A stretch of 56,495 bases of DNA from Notoacmeibacter sp. (lineage in GTDB: Bacteria > Pseudomonadota > Alphaproteobacteria > Rhizobiales > Rhizobiaceae), in the NCBI GenBank assembly GCA_019912385.1, contig JAIOIW010000127.1, forward strand, positions 1 to 56,495, written 5' to 3'. The notes beneath the pieces are model-generated. The model saw only the letters and a list, made by a program, of their open reading frames with translations. It was not told the origin of the DNA and ran no database searches. Shown here piece after piece: positions 10,028 to 19,008 of this stretch (the stretch's first letter is position 1; every line of letters starts with the position of its first letter). A program made the translations under genes and the position numbers.

Positions 10028-11368
10028 ATGGCATCTGCTGCAGAACAACTGGCCTCCAATCTCAATTTTTCCGCCTTCGCCAAGGCCGAAGATCTCAAGA
10101 AGCGCATCTGGTTCACCCTCGGCGCGCTGCTGATCTACCGACTCGGCACCTATATCCCGATCCCGGGTATCAATCCGGATTCCTTCGCCCAGGCCTTTCA
10201 GCAGCAAAGCGGTGGCGTACTGGGCATGTTCAACATGTTCGCCGGCGGCGCAGTCGAGCGCATGGCGATCTTCGCGCTCGGCATCATGCCCTACATTTCG
10301 GCATCGATCATTATCCAGCTCATGACGTCGGTGATCCCGACACTTGAGCAGTTGAAGAAGGAAGGCGAGCAGGGCCGCAAGGTCATCAACCAGTACACGC
10401 GCTACGGCACGGTGCTGCTGGCGACCGTGCAGGCATACGGCATTTCGGTCGGCCTGGAGAGCGGCAGCAATATTGTCGTCGATCCGGGCTGGTTCTTCCG
10501 CATTTCCTCGGTCATCACTCTGGTCGGCGGTACGATGTTCTTGATGTGGCTCGGCGAACAGATCACCTCGCGCGGCATCGGGAACGGCATTTCGCTGATC
10601 ATTTTTTCCGGCATCGTCGCCGGCCTGCCGTCGGCCATCTCCGGCACGCTGGAACTGGGGCGTACCGGCGCATTGTCGACCGGGATCATACTTGCGATCA
10701 TCGTGCTCGCCATCGTTGTCATCGCGGTCATCGTGTTTTTCGAGCGCGCGCAACGACGCCTGCTGATCCAGTATCCGAAGCGCCAGGTCGGCAACCGGAT
10801 GTTCCAGGGCGACACGTCGCACTTGCCTCTGAAGCTCAATACCGCCGGTGTTATTCCGCCGATCTTCGCCTCCTCGTTACTGCTTCTGCCAGCCACGGCC
10901 GCCGGATTTTCCAATACGCAGGACCTGCCGGCTTGGGCGGGGATGATCCTGGCAGCGCTTGGCCATGGCCAACCGCTCTATATGATGCTTTATGCGGCCA
11001 TGATCATGTTCTTCGCCTTCTTCTATACCGCGATCGTGTTCAATCCCAAGGACACCGCCGATCAGTTGAAGAAGCATTCGGGCTTCATTCCCGGCTATCG
11101 TCCGGGCGAACGCACGGCGGAATATATCGACTACGTGCTGACGCGGATCACGCTTGTCGGCGCCATCTATCTGGTTCTCGTTTGTCTATTACCCGAATTC
11201 CTAATTTCGGCGACCGGCGTACCGTTCTATCTCGGCGGCACGTCACTGCTCATCGTGGTCAGCGTCACGCTGGATACGGTTGCGCAGATCCAGGGTCACT
11301 TGATTGCGCACCAGTATGAAGGGCTGATCAAGAAGTCGAAATTGCGAGGGGGAAAAAGAGGCCGATGA
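10028..11368 (+). CDS. secY: Preprotein translocase subunit SecY
   Basis: 446 residues with ten predicted membrane segments; SecY forms the protein-conducting channel with SecE and SecG in the inner membrane. Motifs include [10 protein letters not shown] after the first helix, [23 protein letters not shown], and the cytoplasmic loop GQGRKVINQ-like [16 protein letters not shown]. The frame extends upstream of 10028, but only this ATG gives the family start ([14 protein letters not shown]). The stop overlaps adk by 4 nt, so the two are translationally coupled. Confidence 0.97.
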   Translation: MASAAEQLASNLNFSAFAKAEDLKKRIWFTLGALLIYRLGTYIPIPGINPDSFAQAFQQQSGGVLGMFNMFAGGAVERMAIFALGIMPYISASIIIQLMTSVIPTLEQLKKEGEQGRKVINQYTRYGTVLLATVQAYGISVGLESGSNIVVDPGWFFRISSVITLVGGTMFLMWLGEQITSRGIGNGISLIIFSGIVAGLPSAISGTLELGRTGALSTGIILAIIVLAIVVIAVIVFFERAQRRLLIQYPKRQVGNRMFQGDTSHLPLKLNTAGVIPPIFASSLLLLPATAAGFSNTQDLPAWAGMILAALGHGQPLYMMLYAAMIMFFAFFYTAIVFNPKDTADQLKKHSGFIPGYRPGERTAEYIDYVLTRITLVGAIYLVLVCLLPEFLISATGVPFYLGGTSLLIVVSVTLDTVAQIQGHLIAHQYEGLIKKSKLRGGKRGR

Positions 11369-11949
11369 GATTGATCCTGCTTGGTCCGCCGGGGGCGGGC
11401 AAGGGAACGCAGGCCGAACGCCTGGTCGCGAGATACGGCATCCCGCAACTGTCCACCGGCGACATGCTGCGCGCCGCGGCCAGCGCGGGCACCGAGGTCG
11501 GCCTGAAGGCGAAGGCGGTGATGGATGCCGGCGAACTCGTTTCCGACACGATCGTCAATTCAATCGTGTCGGAACGGATCGATCAGCCGGATTGCGCCAG
11601 GGGTTTCATCCTCGACGGCTATCCGCGCACCCTGGCGCAGGCCGATGCGGTCGATGTCATGCTCAAATCCAAGGGACTGGCCCTGGACGCGGTGATCGAG
11701 CTGGTCGTCGACGACAAGGCGCTGGTGGGGCGCATCATCAAGCGTCGTGACGAGGCACTTGCCGCTGGTCAGGAGTCGCGCAAGGATGACGATCCGGTCG
11801 TGTTCGAGGAGCGGTTGCGCGAGTACTACAAGAAAACGGCACCGCTCGTTGGCTATTACTACGCCAAGGGCTTGCTGCACGGCGTGGACGGCATGGCGAC
11901 AATCGACGCCGTGACGGCGGAAATCGAGGCGCTGCTGGCGAATATATAA
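11365..11949 (+). CDS. adk: Adenylate kinase
   Basis: 194 residues; catalyses ATP + AMP = 2 ADP. The P-loop [10 protein letters not shown] occupies residues 7-16 and the AMP-binding motif STGDMLR follows; FILDGYPRT is conserved. This is the short form without the zinc-type lid, as in other Alphaproteobacteria. Its place between secY and rpsM is a hallmark of many bacteria that lack rpmJ at this position. Confidence 0.98.
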   Translation: MRLILLGPPGAGKGTQAERLVARYGIPQLSTGDMLRAAASAGTEVGLKAKAVMDAGELVSDTIVNSIVSERIDQPDCARGFILDGYPRTLAQADAVDVMLKSKGLALDAVIELVVDDKALVGRIIKRRDEALAAGQESRKDDDPVVFEERLREYYKKTAPLVGYYYAKGLLHGVDGMATIDAVTAEIEALLANI

Positions 11950-11973
11950 TGGATGTGCGCGCCTGAATTGGTC

Positions 11974-12001
11974 TTGACTGGACACGTGTACCGTGTAATA
12001 G
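11974..12001 (+). promoter_or_regulatory. Candidate promoter for the alpha-operon genes (rpsM onward)
   Basis: TTGACT at 11974-11979 and TAATAG at 11996-12001 are separated by 16 nt, close to the sigma-70 consensus. An 8-bp palindrome ACACGTGT lies inside the spacer (11982-11989). The site is in the only long gap between adk and rpsM, so it could give rpsM-rplQ independent transcription. Confidence 0.45.
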
Positions 12002-12032
12002 CGGCGCGTCTCACCAAAGACCCTTTGATCAG

Positions 12033-12051
12033 ACCGCCCCTGAGGGGCGGT
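12033..12051 (+). promoter_or_regulatory. Hairpin in the rpsM leader
   Basis: A perfect 8-bp stem (ACCGCCCC at 12033-12040 with GGGGCGGT at 12044-12051) has a TGA loop. It falls downstream of the candidate promoter and about 95 nt before the rpsM start. No T-run follows. It could be an attenuator or a ribosomal-protein binding site; this is inference. Confidence 0.45.
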
Positions 12052-12146
12052 TGCGCATTGGAAACGCCCGCAGGGGCCGGCCTCCACCGGACGCGGGTTC
12101 AACCCAGGCGCCAGGTCTCGTTGCCTGGCCAAAATGGAGTAGAGAA

Positions 12147-12515
12147 ATGGCTCGTATAGCCGGCGTTAACATACCGACCAACAAGCGTGTCGTCATTGCG
12201 CTGCAATACATTCACGGTATTGGATCGAAATTCGCCACGGAAATCATCGAGAAGTGCGGTATTCCAGCCGAGCGTCGCGTCCACGAACTGACCGATGCGG
12301 AAGTACTGCATATCCGCGAGACGATCGACCGCGACTACCAGGTCGAAGGCGATCTGCGCCGCGAGGTTCAGCTCAACATCAAGCGGCTGATGGACCTCGG
12401 CTGCTATCGCGGATTGCGCCATCGTCGCGGGCTGCCGGTGCGCGGTCAGCGTACCCATACCAATGCGCGCACCCGCAAGGGCCCTGCCAAGGCGATCGCG
12501 GGCAAGAAGAAGTAA
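12147..12515 (+). CDS. rpsM: 30S ribosomal protein S13
   Basis: 122 residues starting [15 protein letters not shown], chosen over a longer open frame because it gives the exact family N-terminus and follows GGAGTAGAG. The C-terminal [19 protein letters not shown] is diagnostic. S13 forms bridges B1a/B1b to the large subunit and contacts the P-site tRNA. Confidence 0.98.
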   Translation: MARIAGVNIPTNKRVVIALQYIHGIGSKFATEIIEKCGIPAERRVHELTDAEVLHIRETIDRDYQVEGDLRREVQLNIKRLMDLGCYRGLRHRRGLPVRGQRTHTNARTRKGPAKAIAGKKK

Positions 12516-12517
12516 TC

Positions 12518-12605
12518 TGGTGAATAGTGAATGGTAAAATGGTGAATGGTCGGGCCCGCGGTTTCGGTCGGTGCCCATTCACTGTTCACTATTGACCATT
12601 CACCA
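12518..12605. repeat. Long imperfect inverted repeat built of GTGAAT units
   Basis: The arms at 12518-12549 and 12575-12605 are about 31 nt and match on the opposite strand apart from a few mismatches and one bulge. Several mismatches would be G-U pairs in RNA. Each arm is itself made of repeats of a 9-nt unit like GTGAATRGT. The loop is 25 nt and GC-rich. It fills most of the rpsM-rpsK spacer and has base composition unlike its neighbours, suggesting an inserted small palindromic element. Confidence 0.75.
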
Positions 12606-12657
12606 AGGTGGAGCCGCTGGCGTTACGGCGGTGCAGATATCACAAGAAAGGAAAATC

Positions 12658-13047
12658 ATGGCCAAGGAAGCCGCACGTGTTCGCCGTCGCGAGCGCAAGA
12701 ACATCTCGTCGGGTGTTGCCCACGTCAATTCGACTTTCAACAATACGATGATCACCATTACCGATGCCCAGGGCAACGCGATTGCCTGGTCGTCTGCCGG
12801 TGCCCAGGGGTTCAAGGGGTCGCGCAAGTCGACACCGTTTGCCGCCCAGGTGGCTGCGGAAGATTGCGCCAAGAAGGCGCAGGAGCACGGCATGCGTACG
12901 CTCGAGGTCGAGGTTTGCGGTCCCGGTTCGGGCCGTGAGTCGGCACTGCGCGCGCTTCAGGCGGCCGGCTTCACGATCACGTCGATCCGTGATGTGACGC
13001 CGATCCCGCACAATGGCTGCCGCCCGCGCAAGAAGCGCCGCGTTTGA
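12658..13047 (+). CDS. rpsK: 30S ribosomal protein S11
   Basis: 129 residues starting [16 protein letters not shown], after an AAAGGAAA ribosome-binding site. The motif [11 protein letters not shown] at the C-terminus is diagnostic. S11 lies on the 30S platform near the mRNA exit and the anti-Shine-Dalgarno region. Confidence 0.98.
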   Translation: MAKEAARVRRRERKNISSGVAHVNSTFNNTMITITDAQGNAIAWSSAGAQGFKGSRKSTPFAAQVAAEDCAKKAQEHGMRTLEVEVCGPGSGRESALRALQAAGFTITSIRDVTPIPHNGCRPRKKRRV

Positions 13048-13067
13048 CGTCGAAACAATTATCGCAT

Positions 13068-13082
13068 GAGCGCCCGGCGCTC
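13068..13082 (+). promoter_or_regulatory. Short palindrome in the rpsK-rpoA spacer
   Basis: GAGCGCC-C-GGCGCTC is a perfect 15-nt palindrome with 7-nt arms; as RNA it would form a 5- or 6-bp stem. It lies 66 nt before the rpoA start. Function is unknown. Confidence 0.35.
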
Positions 13083-13147
13083 CGCTGCGGTTTCCAATTC
13101 ACCCGTCACGATTGGATGGTGGCGGGGAACCGGAAGGACAGGACCAC

Positions 13148-14158
13148 ATGATTCAGAAAAACTGGCAGGAACTGATCAAGCCGAACAAGATCGAGTTCTC
13201 GTCCAAGAAGGGGACCACGGCAACGCTGGTCGCCGAGCCGCTGGAACGCGGTTTCGGCCTGACGCTGGGCAACGCGCTTCGCCGCGTGCTCCTGTCGTCG
13301 CTGCGTGGCGCAGCGGTGACCGCGGTGCAGATCGACGGCGTTCTGCATGAATTCTCCTCTATTGCCGGTGTGCGCGAAGACGTCACCGACATGGTGCTCA
13401 ACATCAAGGAAATCGCCATCAGGATGGAAGGCGATGGTCCCAAGCGCATGGTCGTGCGCAAACAGGGACCGGGTACGGTAACGGCAGGCGACATCCAGAC
13501 CGTCGGCGACGTGGAAATCCTCAACCCGGATCACGTGCTGTGCACGCTCGACCAGGGTGCGGAGATCCGCATGGAATTCACCGTCAACACGGGCAAGGGC
13601 TATGTTCCGGCCGACCGCAACCGCGCGGAGGACGCGCCGATCGGGTTGATCCCCGTCGACAGCCTTTATTCGCCGGTGCGTAAGGTCTCCTACAAGGTGG
13701 AAAACACCCGCGAAGGCCAGGTTCTCGACTATGACAAGCTGACGCTGACGCTCGAAACCGACGGTTCGATCAGCGGCGAGGACGCGGTGGCCTATGCCGC
13801 GCGCATCCTGCAGGATCAGTTGTCGATCTTTGTCAATTTCGAAGAGCCTTCGAAGGAAGTGCCGCAGGAGCAGGTGACCGAACTCGCCTTCAATCCGGCG
13901 CTGCTGAAGAAGGTGGACGAGCTGGAGCTTTCGGTCCGTTCGGCCAATTGCCTGAAGAACGACAACATCGTCTATATCGGCGACCTGATCCAGAAGACCG
14001 AGGCGGAAATGCTGCGCACGCCGAACTTCGGCCGCAAATCGCTCAACGAGATCAAGGAAGTCCTGGCCTCCATGGGCCTGCATCTTGGCATGGAAGTGCC
14101 GGATTGGCCGCCGGAGAACATCGAGGATCTCGCCAAGCGTTACGAAGACCAGTACTGA
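13148..14158 (+). CDS. rpoA: RNA polymerase alpha subunit
   Basis: 336 residues starting [15 protein letters not shown]; the ATG at 13148 follows GGAAGGACAGGA. The N-terminal domain (to about residue 235) has the dimerisation motif [18 protein letters not shown]. The C-terminal domain (about 255-325) holds [13 protein letters not shown] and [16 protein letters not shown], which contact UP elements and activators. It is the normal fourth element of the alpha operon; rpsD is absent here, as is usual in Alphaproteobacteria. Confidence 0.98.
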   Translation: MIQKNWQELIKPNKIEFSSKKGTTATLVAEPLERGFGLTLGNALRRVLLSSLRGAAVTAVQIDGVLHEFSSIAGVREDVTDMVLNIKEIAIRMEGDGPKRMVVRKQGPGTVTAGDIQTVGDVEILNPDHVLCTLDQGAEIRMEFTVNTGKGYVPADRNRAEDAPIGLIPVDSLYSPVRKVSYKVENTREGQVLDYDKLTLTLETDGSISGEDAVAYAARILQDQLSIFVNFEEPSKEVPQEQVTELAFNPALLKKVDELELSVRSANCLKNDNIVYIGDLIQKTEAEMLRTPNFGRKSLNEIKEVLASMGLHLGMEVPDWPPENIEDLAKRYEDQY

Positions 14159-14165
14159 CATGCGC

Positions 14166-14185
14166 GCGCGGGCAATGGCCCGCGC
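14166..14185 (+). promoter_or_regulatory. GC hairpin in the rpoA-rplQ spacer
   Basis: GCGCGGGC at 14166-14173 pairs perfectly with GCCCGCGC at 14178-14185 around an AATG loop, starting 8 nt after the rpoA stop codon. No T-tract follows. A role in mRNA processing or in setting relative rplQ expression is possible but unproven. Confidence 0.45.
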
Positions 14186-14263
14186 CCGCCAGACTGAAAT
14201 GACAAGCAACATGCCGCGCTCTCAAGGCCTAGGGCGCGGTCATTCCGAAAAAGGAGAAGGCAA

Positions 14264-14701
14264 ATGAGACACGGAAACGCACATCGCAAGCTGAACCGCA
14301 CTGCCAGCCATCGCAAGGCGATGTTTGCCAACATGGCGGCCAGCCTGATCGAGCACGAGCAGATCGTGACGACGCTGCCAAAGGCGAAGGAACTGCGTTC
14401 CATCGTCGACAAGCTGATCACGCTGGGCAAGCGTGGCGATCTGCATGCCCGCCGCCAGGCGATTTCGCGGATCAAGGATGTCGCGCAGGTCAAGAAGCTC
14501 TTCGACGTGCTCGGACCGCGCTACGGTGAGCGCAACGGCGGCTACACGCGGGTCATGAAGGCTGGCTTCCGCTATGGCGACAACGCGCCGATGGCCGTGA
14601 TCGAACTGGTGGATCGCGATGTCGATGCAAAGGGCTCGGCAGACCGGGCCCGCGTCGCGGCGGAAGCTGCCGTGGAAGGCAGCGAGACCGAAGCGCAATA
14701 A
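14264..14701 (+). CDS. rplQ: 50S ribosomal protein L17
   Basis: 145 residues; the first 120 match L17 ([20 protein letters not shown]) and the remaining Ala/Glu-rich tail is typical of rhizobia. L17 lies close to the tunnel exit. It is the last gene of the ribosomal supercluster and is followed by an intrinsic terminator. Confidence 0.98.
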   Translation: MRHGNAHRKLNRTASHRKAMFANMAASLIEHEQIVTTLPKAKELRSIVDKLITLGKRGDLHARRQAISRIKDVAQVKKLFDVLGPRYGERNGGYTRVMKAGFRYGDNAPMAVIELVDRDVDAKGSADRARVAAEAAVEGSETEAQ

Positions 14702-14725
14702 GCCGCCGCCACGACTTTGATCAGG

Positions 14726-14750
14726 AAAGGGGCTTTCGGGCCCCTTTTTC
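14726..14750 (+). terminator. Intrinsic terminator after rplQ
   Basis: AAAGGGGC at 14726-14733 pairs with GCCCCTTT at 14740-14747 around a 6-nt loop, followed by more T. It lies 24 nt after the rplQ stop and closes the ribosomal superoperon. Confidence 0.9.
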
Positions 14751-14833
14751 TTTGTCCGCGGTTTCCGCCCTTAGCCTTCCAATTTACACATTGCTGGTCA
14801 AAATGAGCAGCGAAATCAATCGGAGGATTCGCG

Positions 14834-16348
14834 ATGCGCCGCACGTTCCTGGCCATTATCACCATCCTGGCATTCGCCGCCATCGGCGCTCAGGGCCCTG
14901 CGGCGGCCCAGGACAAGAACCTGGGCGGGGAGTTGCGAAACCTGCTGGGCGAGTTGCTGCGCGGCGGCGACAAGCCGTCCCGTGACGCGCAAGCGGGCGA
15001 TTCGGCTGATACGCAGACATTGCGCCGGATTCCGCTCGGGCGGCGCGAAATCCAGCTCTCCTTCGCTCCGCTCGTGCGCGAGGTCGCCCCGGCGGTTGTC
15101 AATGTCTATGCTTCCCAGACGATGCGCCCGGAAGTCTCGCCTTTCTTTAGCGACCCGTTCTTCCAGCAGTTTTTCGGCGGCGGCCCGCAGACCGCGCCGC
15201 GCGTGCAGTCGTCGCTCGGATCGGGCGTGATCGTCGACGCAAGCGGCTTCATCGTCACCAACTACCATGTCATTCGCGATGCCGACGAGGTGAAGGTTGC
15301 ACTGTCCGACGGCCGGGAATTCGAATGCACGATCGTGCTCAAGGACGAGACCGTCGATCTTGCGATCCTGAAGATCGATGCGGGCAAGGCCTTGCCGTCG
15401 CTCGAGTTCGGCGATTCGGACGCGCTCGAGGTTGGCGACCTCGTGCTGGCCATCGGCAATCCGTTCGGTGTCGGGCAGACGACGACGAGCGGCATCGTTT
15501 CGGCGCTGGCGCGCACCCATATCGGCGTTTCGGATTTCGGCTTCTTCATCCAGACCGATGCGGCGATTAATCCCGGCAATTCCGGCGGGGCGCTGGTCGA
15601 CATGCAGGGTACGCTGGTCGGCATCAATTCGGCGATTTTCACCCGTTCTGGCGGATCGAACGGAATCGGTTTTGCCATCCCCTCCAACCTGGTCAAGGCG
15701 GTCGTCGACGCGGCAAAACGCGGCGGCGAATTTTTCGAGCGGCCTTGGCTGGGCGCTCAGTTCGACGCCGTCGACGCACAGGTGGCCGAGGCGCTCGGCA
15801 TGCCCCGGCCAATGGGTGCGCTGGTGGTCGACGTGACGAAGGATAGCCCGGCTGACAGGGCCGGCCTGAAACCCGGAGACGTCATCCTGGCGATGAACGG
15901 CCGCGACATCGAGAACCCCGATGCGCTCGGATACCGCCTCGCGACACAGGCAATCGGTTCGAGTGCCAGGTTCTCGGTCCTGCGCAAGGGCAGGACATCG
16001 ACACTCGATGCCGTGCTGGAGCGGGCGCCGGAAGGGCAATCGGGCGAGGAAATCCTGATCGAGGGCAGGGGACCTCTTGCCGGCTCCAGGGTTGCTCAAC
16101 TGTCGCCGCGTCTCGCCCAGCGCATGCGCCTGCCGTCGCAGATCGCAGGCGTCGTCATTACCGAGATCGCGCGCAACTCGCCAGCCGCCCGTTTTGGATT
16201 ACAGCCGCGCGACATCGTGCGCGAACTGAACGGCGAGACCATCAGGACGCCCGATCAACTGAAAGGCCTTGCCGAGGAGCAGACGCGCTGGTGGCGCTTT
16301 GCAATCGAGCGCGACGGGCAGATACTGCGCCAGGTGCTGCGCTATTGA
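14834..16348 (+). CDS. Do (DegP/DegQ) family periplasmic serine protease
   Basis: 504 residues. A signal peptide (about residues 1-25, ending GPAAAQ) sends it to the periplasm, where Do proteases degrade or refold damaged envelope proteins. The trypsin-like triad is visible as His145 (TNYHV), Asp175 (DLAILKID) and Ser250 (GNSGGAL). Two PDZ domains follow, at about residues 300-380 and 405-490. It stands directly after the ribosomal cluster, an order common in Rhizobiales. A GGAGG site precedes the ATG. Which of DegP, DegQ or DegS it corresponds to cannot be settled, but two PDZ domains argue against DegS. Confidence 0.92.
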   Translation: MRRTFLAIITILAFAAIGAQGPAAAQDKNLGGELRNLLGELLRGGDKPSRDAQAGDSADTQTLRRIPLGRREIQLSFAPLVREVAPAVVNVYASQTMRPEVSPFFSDPFFQQFFGGGPQTAPRVQSSLGSGVIVDASGFIVTNYHVIRDADEVKVALSDGREFECTIVLKDETVDLAILKIDAGKALPSLEFGDSDALEVGDLVLAIGNPFGVGQTTTSGIVSALARTHIGVSDFGFFIQTDAAINPGNSGGALVDMQGTLVGINSAIFTRSGGSNGIGFAIPSNLVKAVVDAAKRGGEFFERPWLGAQFDAVDAQVAEALGMPRPMGALVVDVTKDSPADRAGLKPGDVILAMNGRDIENPDALGYRLATQAIGSSARFSVLRKGRTSTLDAVLERAPEGQSGEEILIEGRGPLAGSRVAQLSPRLAQRMRLPSQIAGVVITEIARNSPAARFGLQPRDIVRELNGETIRTPDQLKGLAEEQTRWWRFAIERDGQILRQVLRY

Positions 16349-16359
16349 GGAACCAACCG

Positions 16360-17679
16360 GTGAGTGATCTCTTCGCCAAGGCCGGCGACGAACTCCGGCC
16401 ACAGGCCGGCAGGCCGCTCGCCGACCGCCTGCGGCCGGCATCCCTTGGCGAAGTGGTGGGGCAGGACCACCTGACCGGCGATGACGGTGCGCTGACCCGG
16501 CTGATTCGCTCCGGCTCGCTGGGCTCGATGATCTTCTGGGGGCCGCCCGGTACCGGAAAGACGACGGTTGCGCGGCTGCTGGCCGGCGAGACCGATCTCG
16601 CCTTCGAGCAGATTTCGGCGATTTTTTCCGGCGTGGCCGATCTGAAGAAGGTTTTCGATGCGGCGCGCCTGCGCCGGGCGAACGGCCGCCAGACGTTGCT
16701 GTTCGTCGACGAGATCCATCGCTTCAACCGTGCGCAGCAGGACAGTTTCCTGCCGGTCATGGAAGACGGGACCGTGATCCTTGTCGGGGCGACGACGGAA
16801 AACCCCTCGTTCGAGTTGAACGCGGCGCTCTTGTCGCGCGCGCGCGTGCTGTCATTCCATCCGCTCGAACCGCAGAGCATAGCCCGGTTGCTTGAACGCG
16901 CGGAAGCAATCGAGGGGAGGCCGTTGCCGCTCGACGATACCGCGCGCGCTTCGTTGATCCGCATGGCCGACGGCGACGGCAGGGCGGCGCTGACGCTTGC
17001 CGAAGAGATCTGGAGGGCAGCAAAAGACGGCGAAATCTTCGACGTCGAGGGATTGCAGCGGATCGTCCAGCGCCGGGCGCCGGTGTACGACAAAGGCCAG
17101 GATGGCCACTACAACCTGATTTCGGCCCTGCATAAATCGGTGCGGGGGTCGGATCCAGACGCCGCGCTCTACTATCTTGCGCGCATGCTCGATGCCGGCG
17201 AGGCGCCGCTTTACCTGGGACGCCGGCTGGTGCGCATGGCGGTGGAGGATATCGGCCTGGCCGACCCCCAGGCACTCGTGATCGCCAATGCCGCCAAGGA
17301 CGCCTACGATTATCTCGGCTCGCCGGAAGGGGAATTGGCGCTGGCGCAGGCCTGCGTCTATTTGGCCACTGCACCGAAATCCAACGCTACCTATATGGCG
17401 TTCAAGGCGGCAACGCGGTCAGCAAGGGAACATGGCTCGCTTCTGCCGCCGATGCATATTCTGAACGCGCCGACAAAGCTCATGAAAGAGGAAGGCTACG
17501 GTGCCGGCTACGAGTACGATCACGACGCACCGGAAGCTTTTTCAGGTCAGGATTTCTTCCCTGAGGAACTGGGCCGGCAGACATTCTATGATCCGCCGGA
17601 ACGTGGTTTCGAGCGGGAGATTCGCAAACGCCTCGACTACTGGGCAAGACTGCGACGGGATCGCTCGGGAAAGGCCTGA
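16360..17679 (+). CDS. rarA: Replication-associated recombination protein A (AAA ATPase)
   Basis: 439 residues from a GTG at 16360, preceded by GAGG; the frame is open upstream inside the protease gene, but this start gives the family N-terminus VSDLFAKAG. RarA (MgsA) is a clamp-loader-like ATPase acting at stalled replication forks. Walker A is GPPGTGKTT at residues 61-69 and Walker B is LLFVDEIHRFN. The C-terminal tetramerisation region contains DGHYNLISALHKSVRGSDPDAALYY-type sequence. It is 11 nt from the protease gene, so probably cotranscribed. Confidence 0.93.
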   Translation: MSDLFAKAGDELRPQAGRPLADRLRPASLGEVVGQDHLTGDDGALTRLIRSGSLGSMIFWGPPGTGKTTVARLLAGETDLAFEQISAIFSGVADLKKVFDAARLRRANGRQTLLFVDEIHRFNRAQQDSFLPVMEDGTVILVGATTENPSFELNAALLSRARVLSFHPLEPQSIARLLERAEAIEGRPLPLDDTARASLIRMADGDGRAALTLAEEIWRAAKDGEIFDVEGLQRIVQRRAPVYDKGQDGHYNLISALHKSVRGSDPDAALYYLARMLDAGEAPLYLGRRLVRMAVEDIGLADPQALVIANAAKDAYDYLGSPEGELALAQACVYLATAPKSNATYMAFKAATRSAREHGSLLPPMHILNAPTKLMKEEGYGAGYEYDHDAPEAFSGQDFFPEELGRQTFYDPPERGFEREIRKRLDYWARLRRDRSGKA

Positions 17680-17718
17680 AGGCGGCGTTCGGTTCCTATC
17701 GCAACAAGGACCTGTTCA

Positions 17719-17952
17719 ATGAAATTCCTGCTTGATTGGGCGGCCCGCTTGCCGCTGATGCCGCTCGTCGTGGGCGCGATCTTCCTGGCCGCCGCGCCCT
17801 TCGTACCCCAGCCGCACCTGGTCGAGAAAGCCCGCTGGCTGATCGAGGGCACGCCGCTCAAGCCGATAGACTGGTTCGATATCCTCTGGCACAGTTGGCC
17901 CCTCCTGCTGATCGCACTCAAGTTCGCGGCGACGGCGCGGCGGCAACAGTAG
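17719..17952 (+). CDS. Small membrane protein, unknown function
   Basis: 77 residues with a membrane segment at about 10-28 and a second hydrophobic stretch at about 58-70 (HSWPLLLIALKFAATA), ending in basic residues. I do not recognise a named family. It starts 39 nt after rarA with an AAGGA sequence upstream and keeps the same orientation. Codon use resembles its neighbours, which supports a real gene. Confidence 0.65.
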   Translation: MKFLLDWAARLPLMPLVVGAIFLAAAPFVPQPHLVEKARWLIEGTPLKPIDWFDILWHSWPLLLIALKFAATARRQQ

Positions 17953-18042
17953 TTGGCACCAGACCGACAACACGGTTGATGTCCGTCAAGGCAGGTCGAC
18001 GGGGCATCGGGCATTCTTCTCCTGAAAAGGGAGGTTCATGTC

Positions 18043-18327
18043 ATGCGGCTCAGTTTCCCCGTAGCCGTGGTAGTGGTTTCCTTATTGGCTGTTCAGGCCT
18101 TTGCTCAAACCGGCGATCCCGCCTGGCTCGATACGGTTGGTGAGCAGGCAGCCCGAAAACTCGGCTGCGAGGTCACGCTTTTCCTTCTGGCGCGCGAGAG
18201 CGAGTCCGGTGGACTGAAATCCTATGAAGTCAGGATACAATGCGCCGACGGTCGCCGTTTCGATGCTTCGCGGGTGGAGCCAGAGACGGATTTCACGTTC
18301 CAGGCTTGTGATACACAGGTTTGCTAG
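18043..18327 (+). CDS. Small exported cysteine-containing protein, unknown
   Basis: 94 residues. Residues 1-22 form a signal peptide ending AFAQ, so the mature protein of about 72 residues is periplasmic. Four cysteines in the mature part (KLGCEV, IQCADG, ACDTQVC) could form two disulfides. An AAAAGGGAGG ribosome-binding site lies upstream. No family is recognised; it shares orientation with rarA and the following flavodoxin gene. Confidence 0.65.
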   Translation: MRLSFPVAVVVVSLLAVQAFAQTGDPAWLDTVGEQAARKLGCEVTLFLLARESESGGLKSYEVRIQCADGRRFDASRVEPETDFTFQACDTQVC

Positions 18328-18390
18328 TGGAACGAATTTGACATTCGATACCCGTTTGATGTCGACCCCGAACTAGAAGGCAGGTGCGCC

Positions 18391-18933
18391 ATGCATGTCA
18401 TCATCGTCTATGCGTCGGTTGAGGGACAAACGCGGAAGATTGCCCGCAACGTTGCCGGGGCGGTACAGTCGCTCGAGCATGATGTCACGATATTCGACTC
18501 CGCCGATATCGAGGATGCCGACCTCGGCCTTGCGGATGCGGTGATCGTCGCCGCGCCAGTGCACATCGGCGCTTATCCCGCTGCCGTCACGCACTGGGTG
18601 ACGGAGAATGCGACCGCCCTCAACGCCCTTCCCGCTGCATTTGTATCCGTGTCGCTTTCGGCGGCCTCCACCTTCGAGGCGGAAAAGCGAGAGCTGGCCC
18701 AGCTAACAGAGGAAGCTCTTGCGCGCACCGGATGGAAGCCGAAGGCGATCCACTATGCCGCCGGTGCGCTTCGCTACACGAAATACGACTATTTCAAGCG
18801 CCTGCTCATGCGCTACATCTCGGCGAAAGAAGGTGGTGACACCGATACGTCGCAGGACCACGAATATACCGACTGGGATGCACTGGCTGCGTTTGCAAGA
18901 GAGTTCCTTGGGCAAATGAAGTCAAAAAAATAG
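18391..18933 (+). CDS. Flavodoxin-fold protein, HemG-like protoporphyrinogen oxidase
   Basis: 180 residues. The N-terminal FMN phosphate-binding loop reads YASVEGQTRKIA, and the pattern APVHIGAYP and VSLSAASTFEAEKRE matches HemG-type flavodoxins, which pass electrons from protoporphyrinogen IX to quinones in haem synthesis. The C-terminal helix region YDYFKRLLMRYISAKEGGDTD is also HemG-like. No other haem gene is adjacent, so the substrate is inferred from family resemblance; a general quinone-linked flavodoxin remains possible. Confidence 0.75.
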   Translation: MHVIIVYASVEGQTRKIARNVAGAVQSLEHDVTIFDSADIEDADLGLADAVIVAAPVHIGAYPAAVTHWVTENATALNALPAAFVSVSLSAASTFEAEKRELAQLTEEALARTGWKPKAIHYAAGALRYTKYDYFKRLLMRYISAKEGGDTDTSQDHEYTDWDALAAFAREFLGQMKSKK

Positions 18934-19008
18934 GCGCTGCGGCGAGATTGTATGCGGCGCTTTACGGCGGTCTTCATTTTGAAGGCAGGTTCGGTTATCA
19001 CCGATGCC

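Noticed and set aside
18934-19008. Possible fluoride riboswitch before crcB
   Set aside because: I compared the region with the known crcB motif pattern by eye and could not assign the conserved loop and pseudoknot elements.
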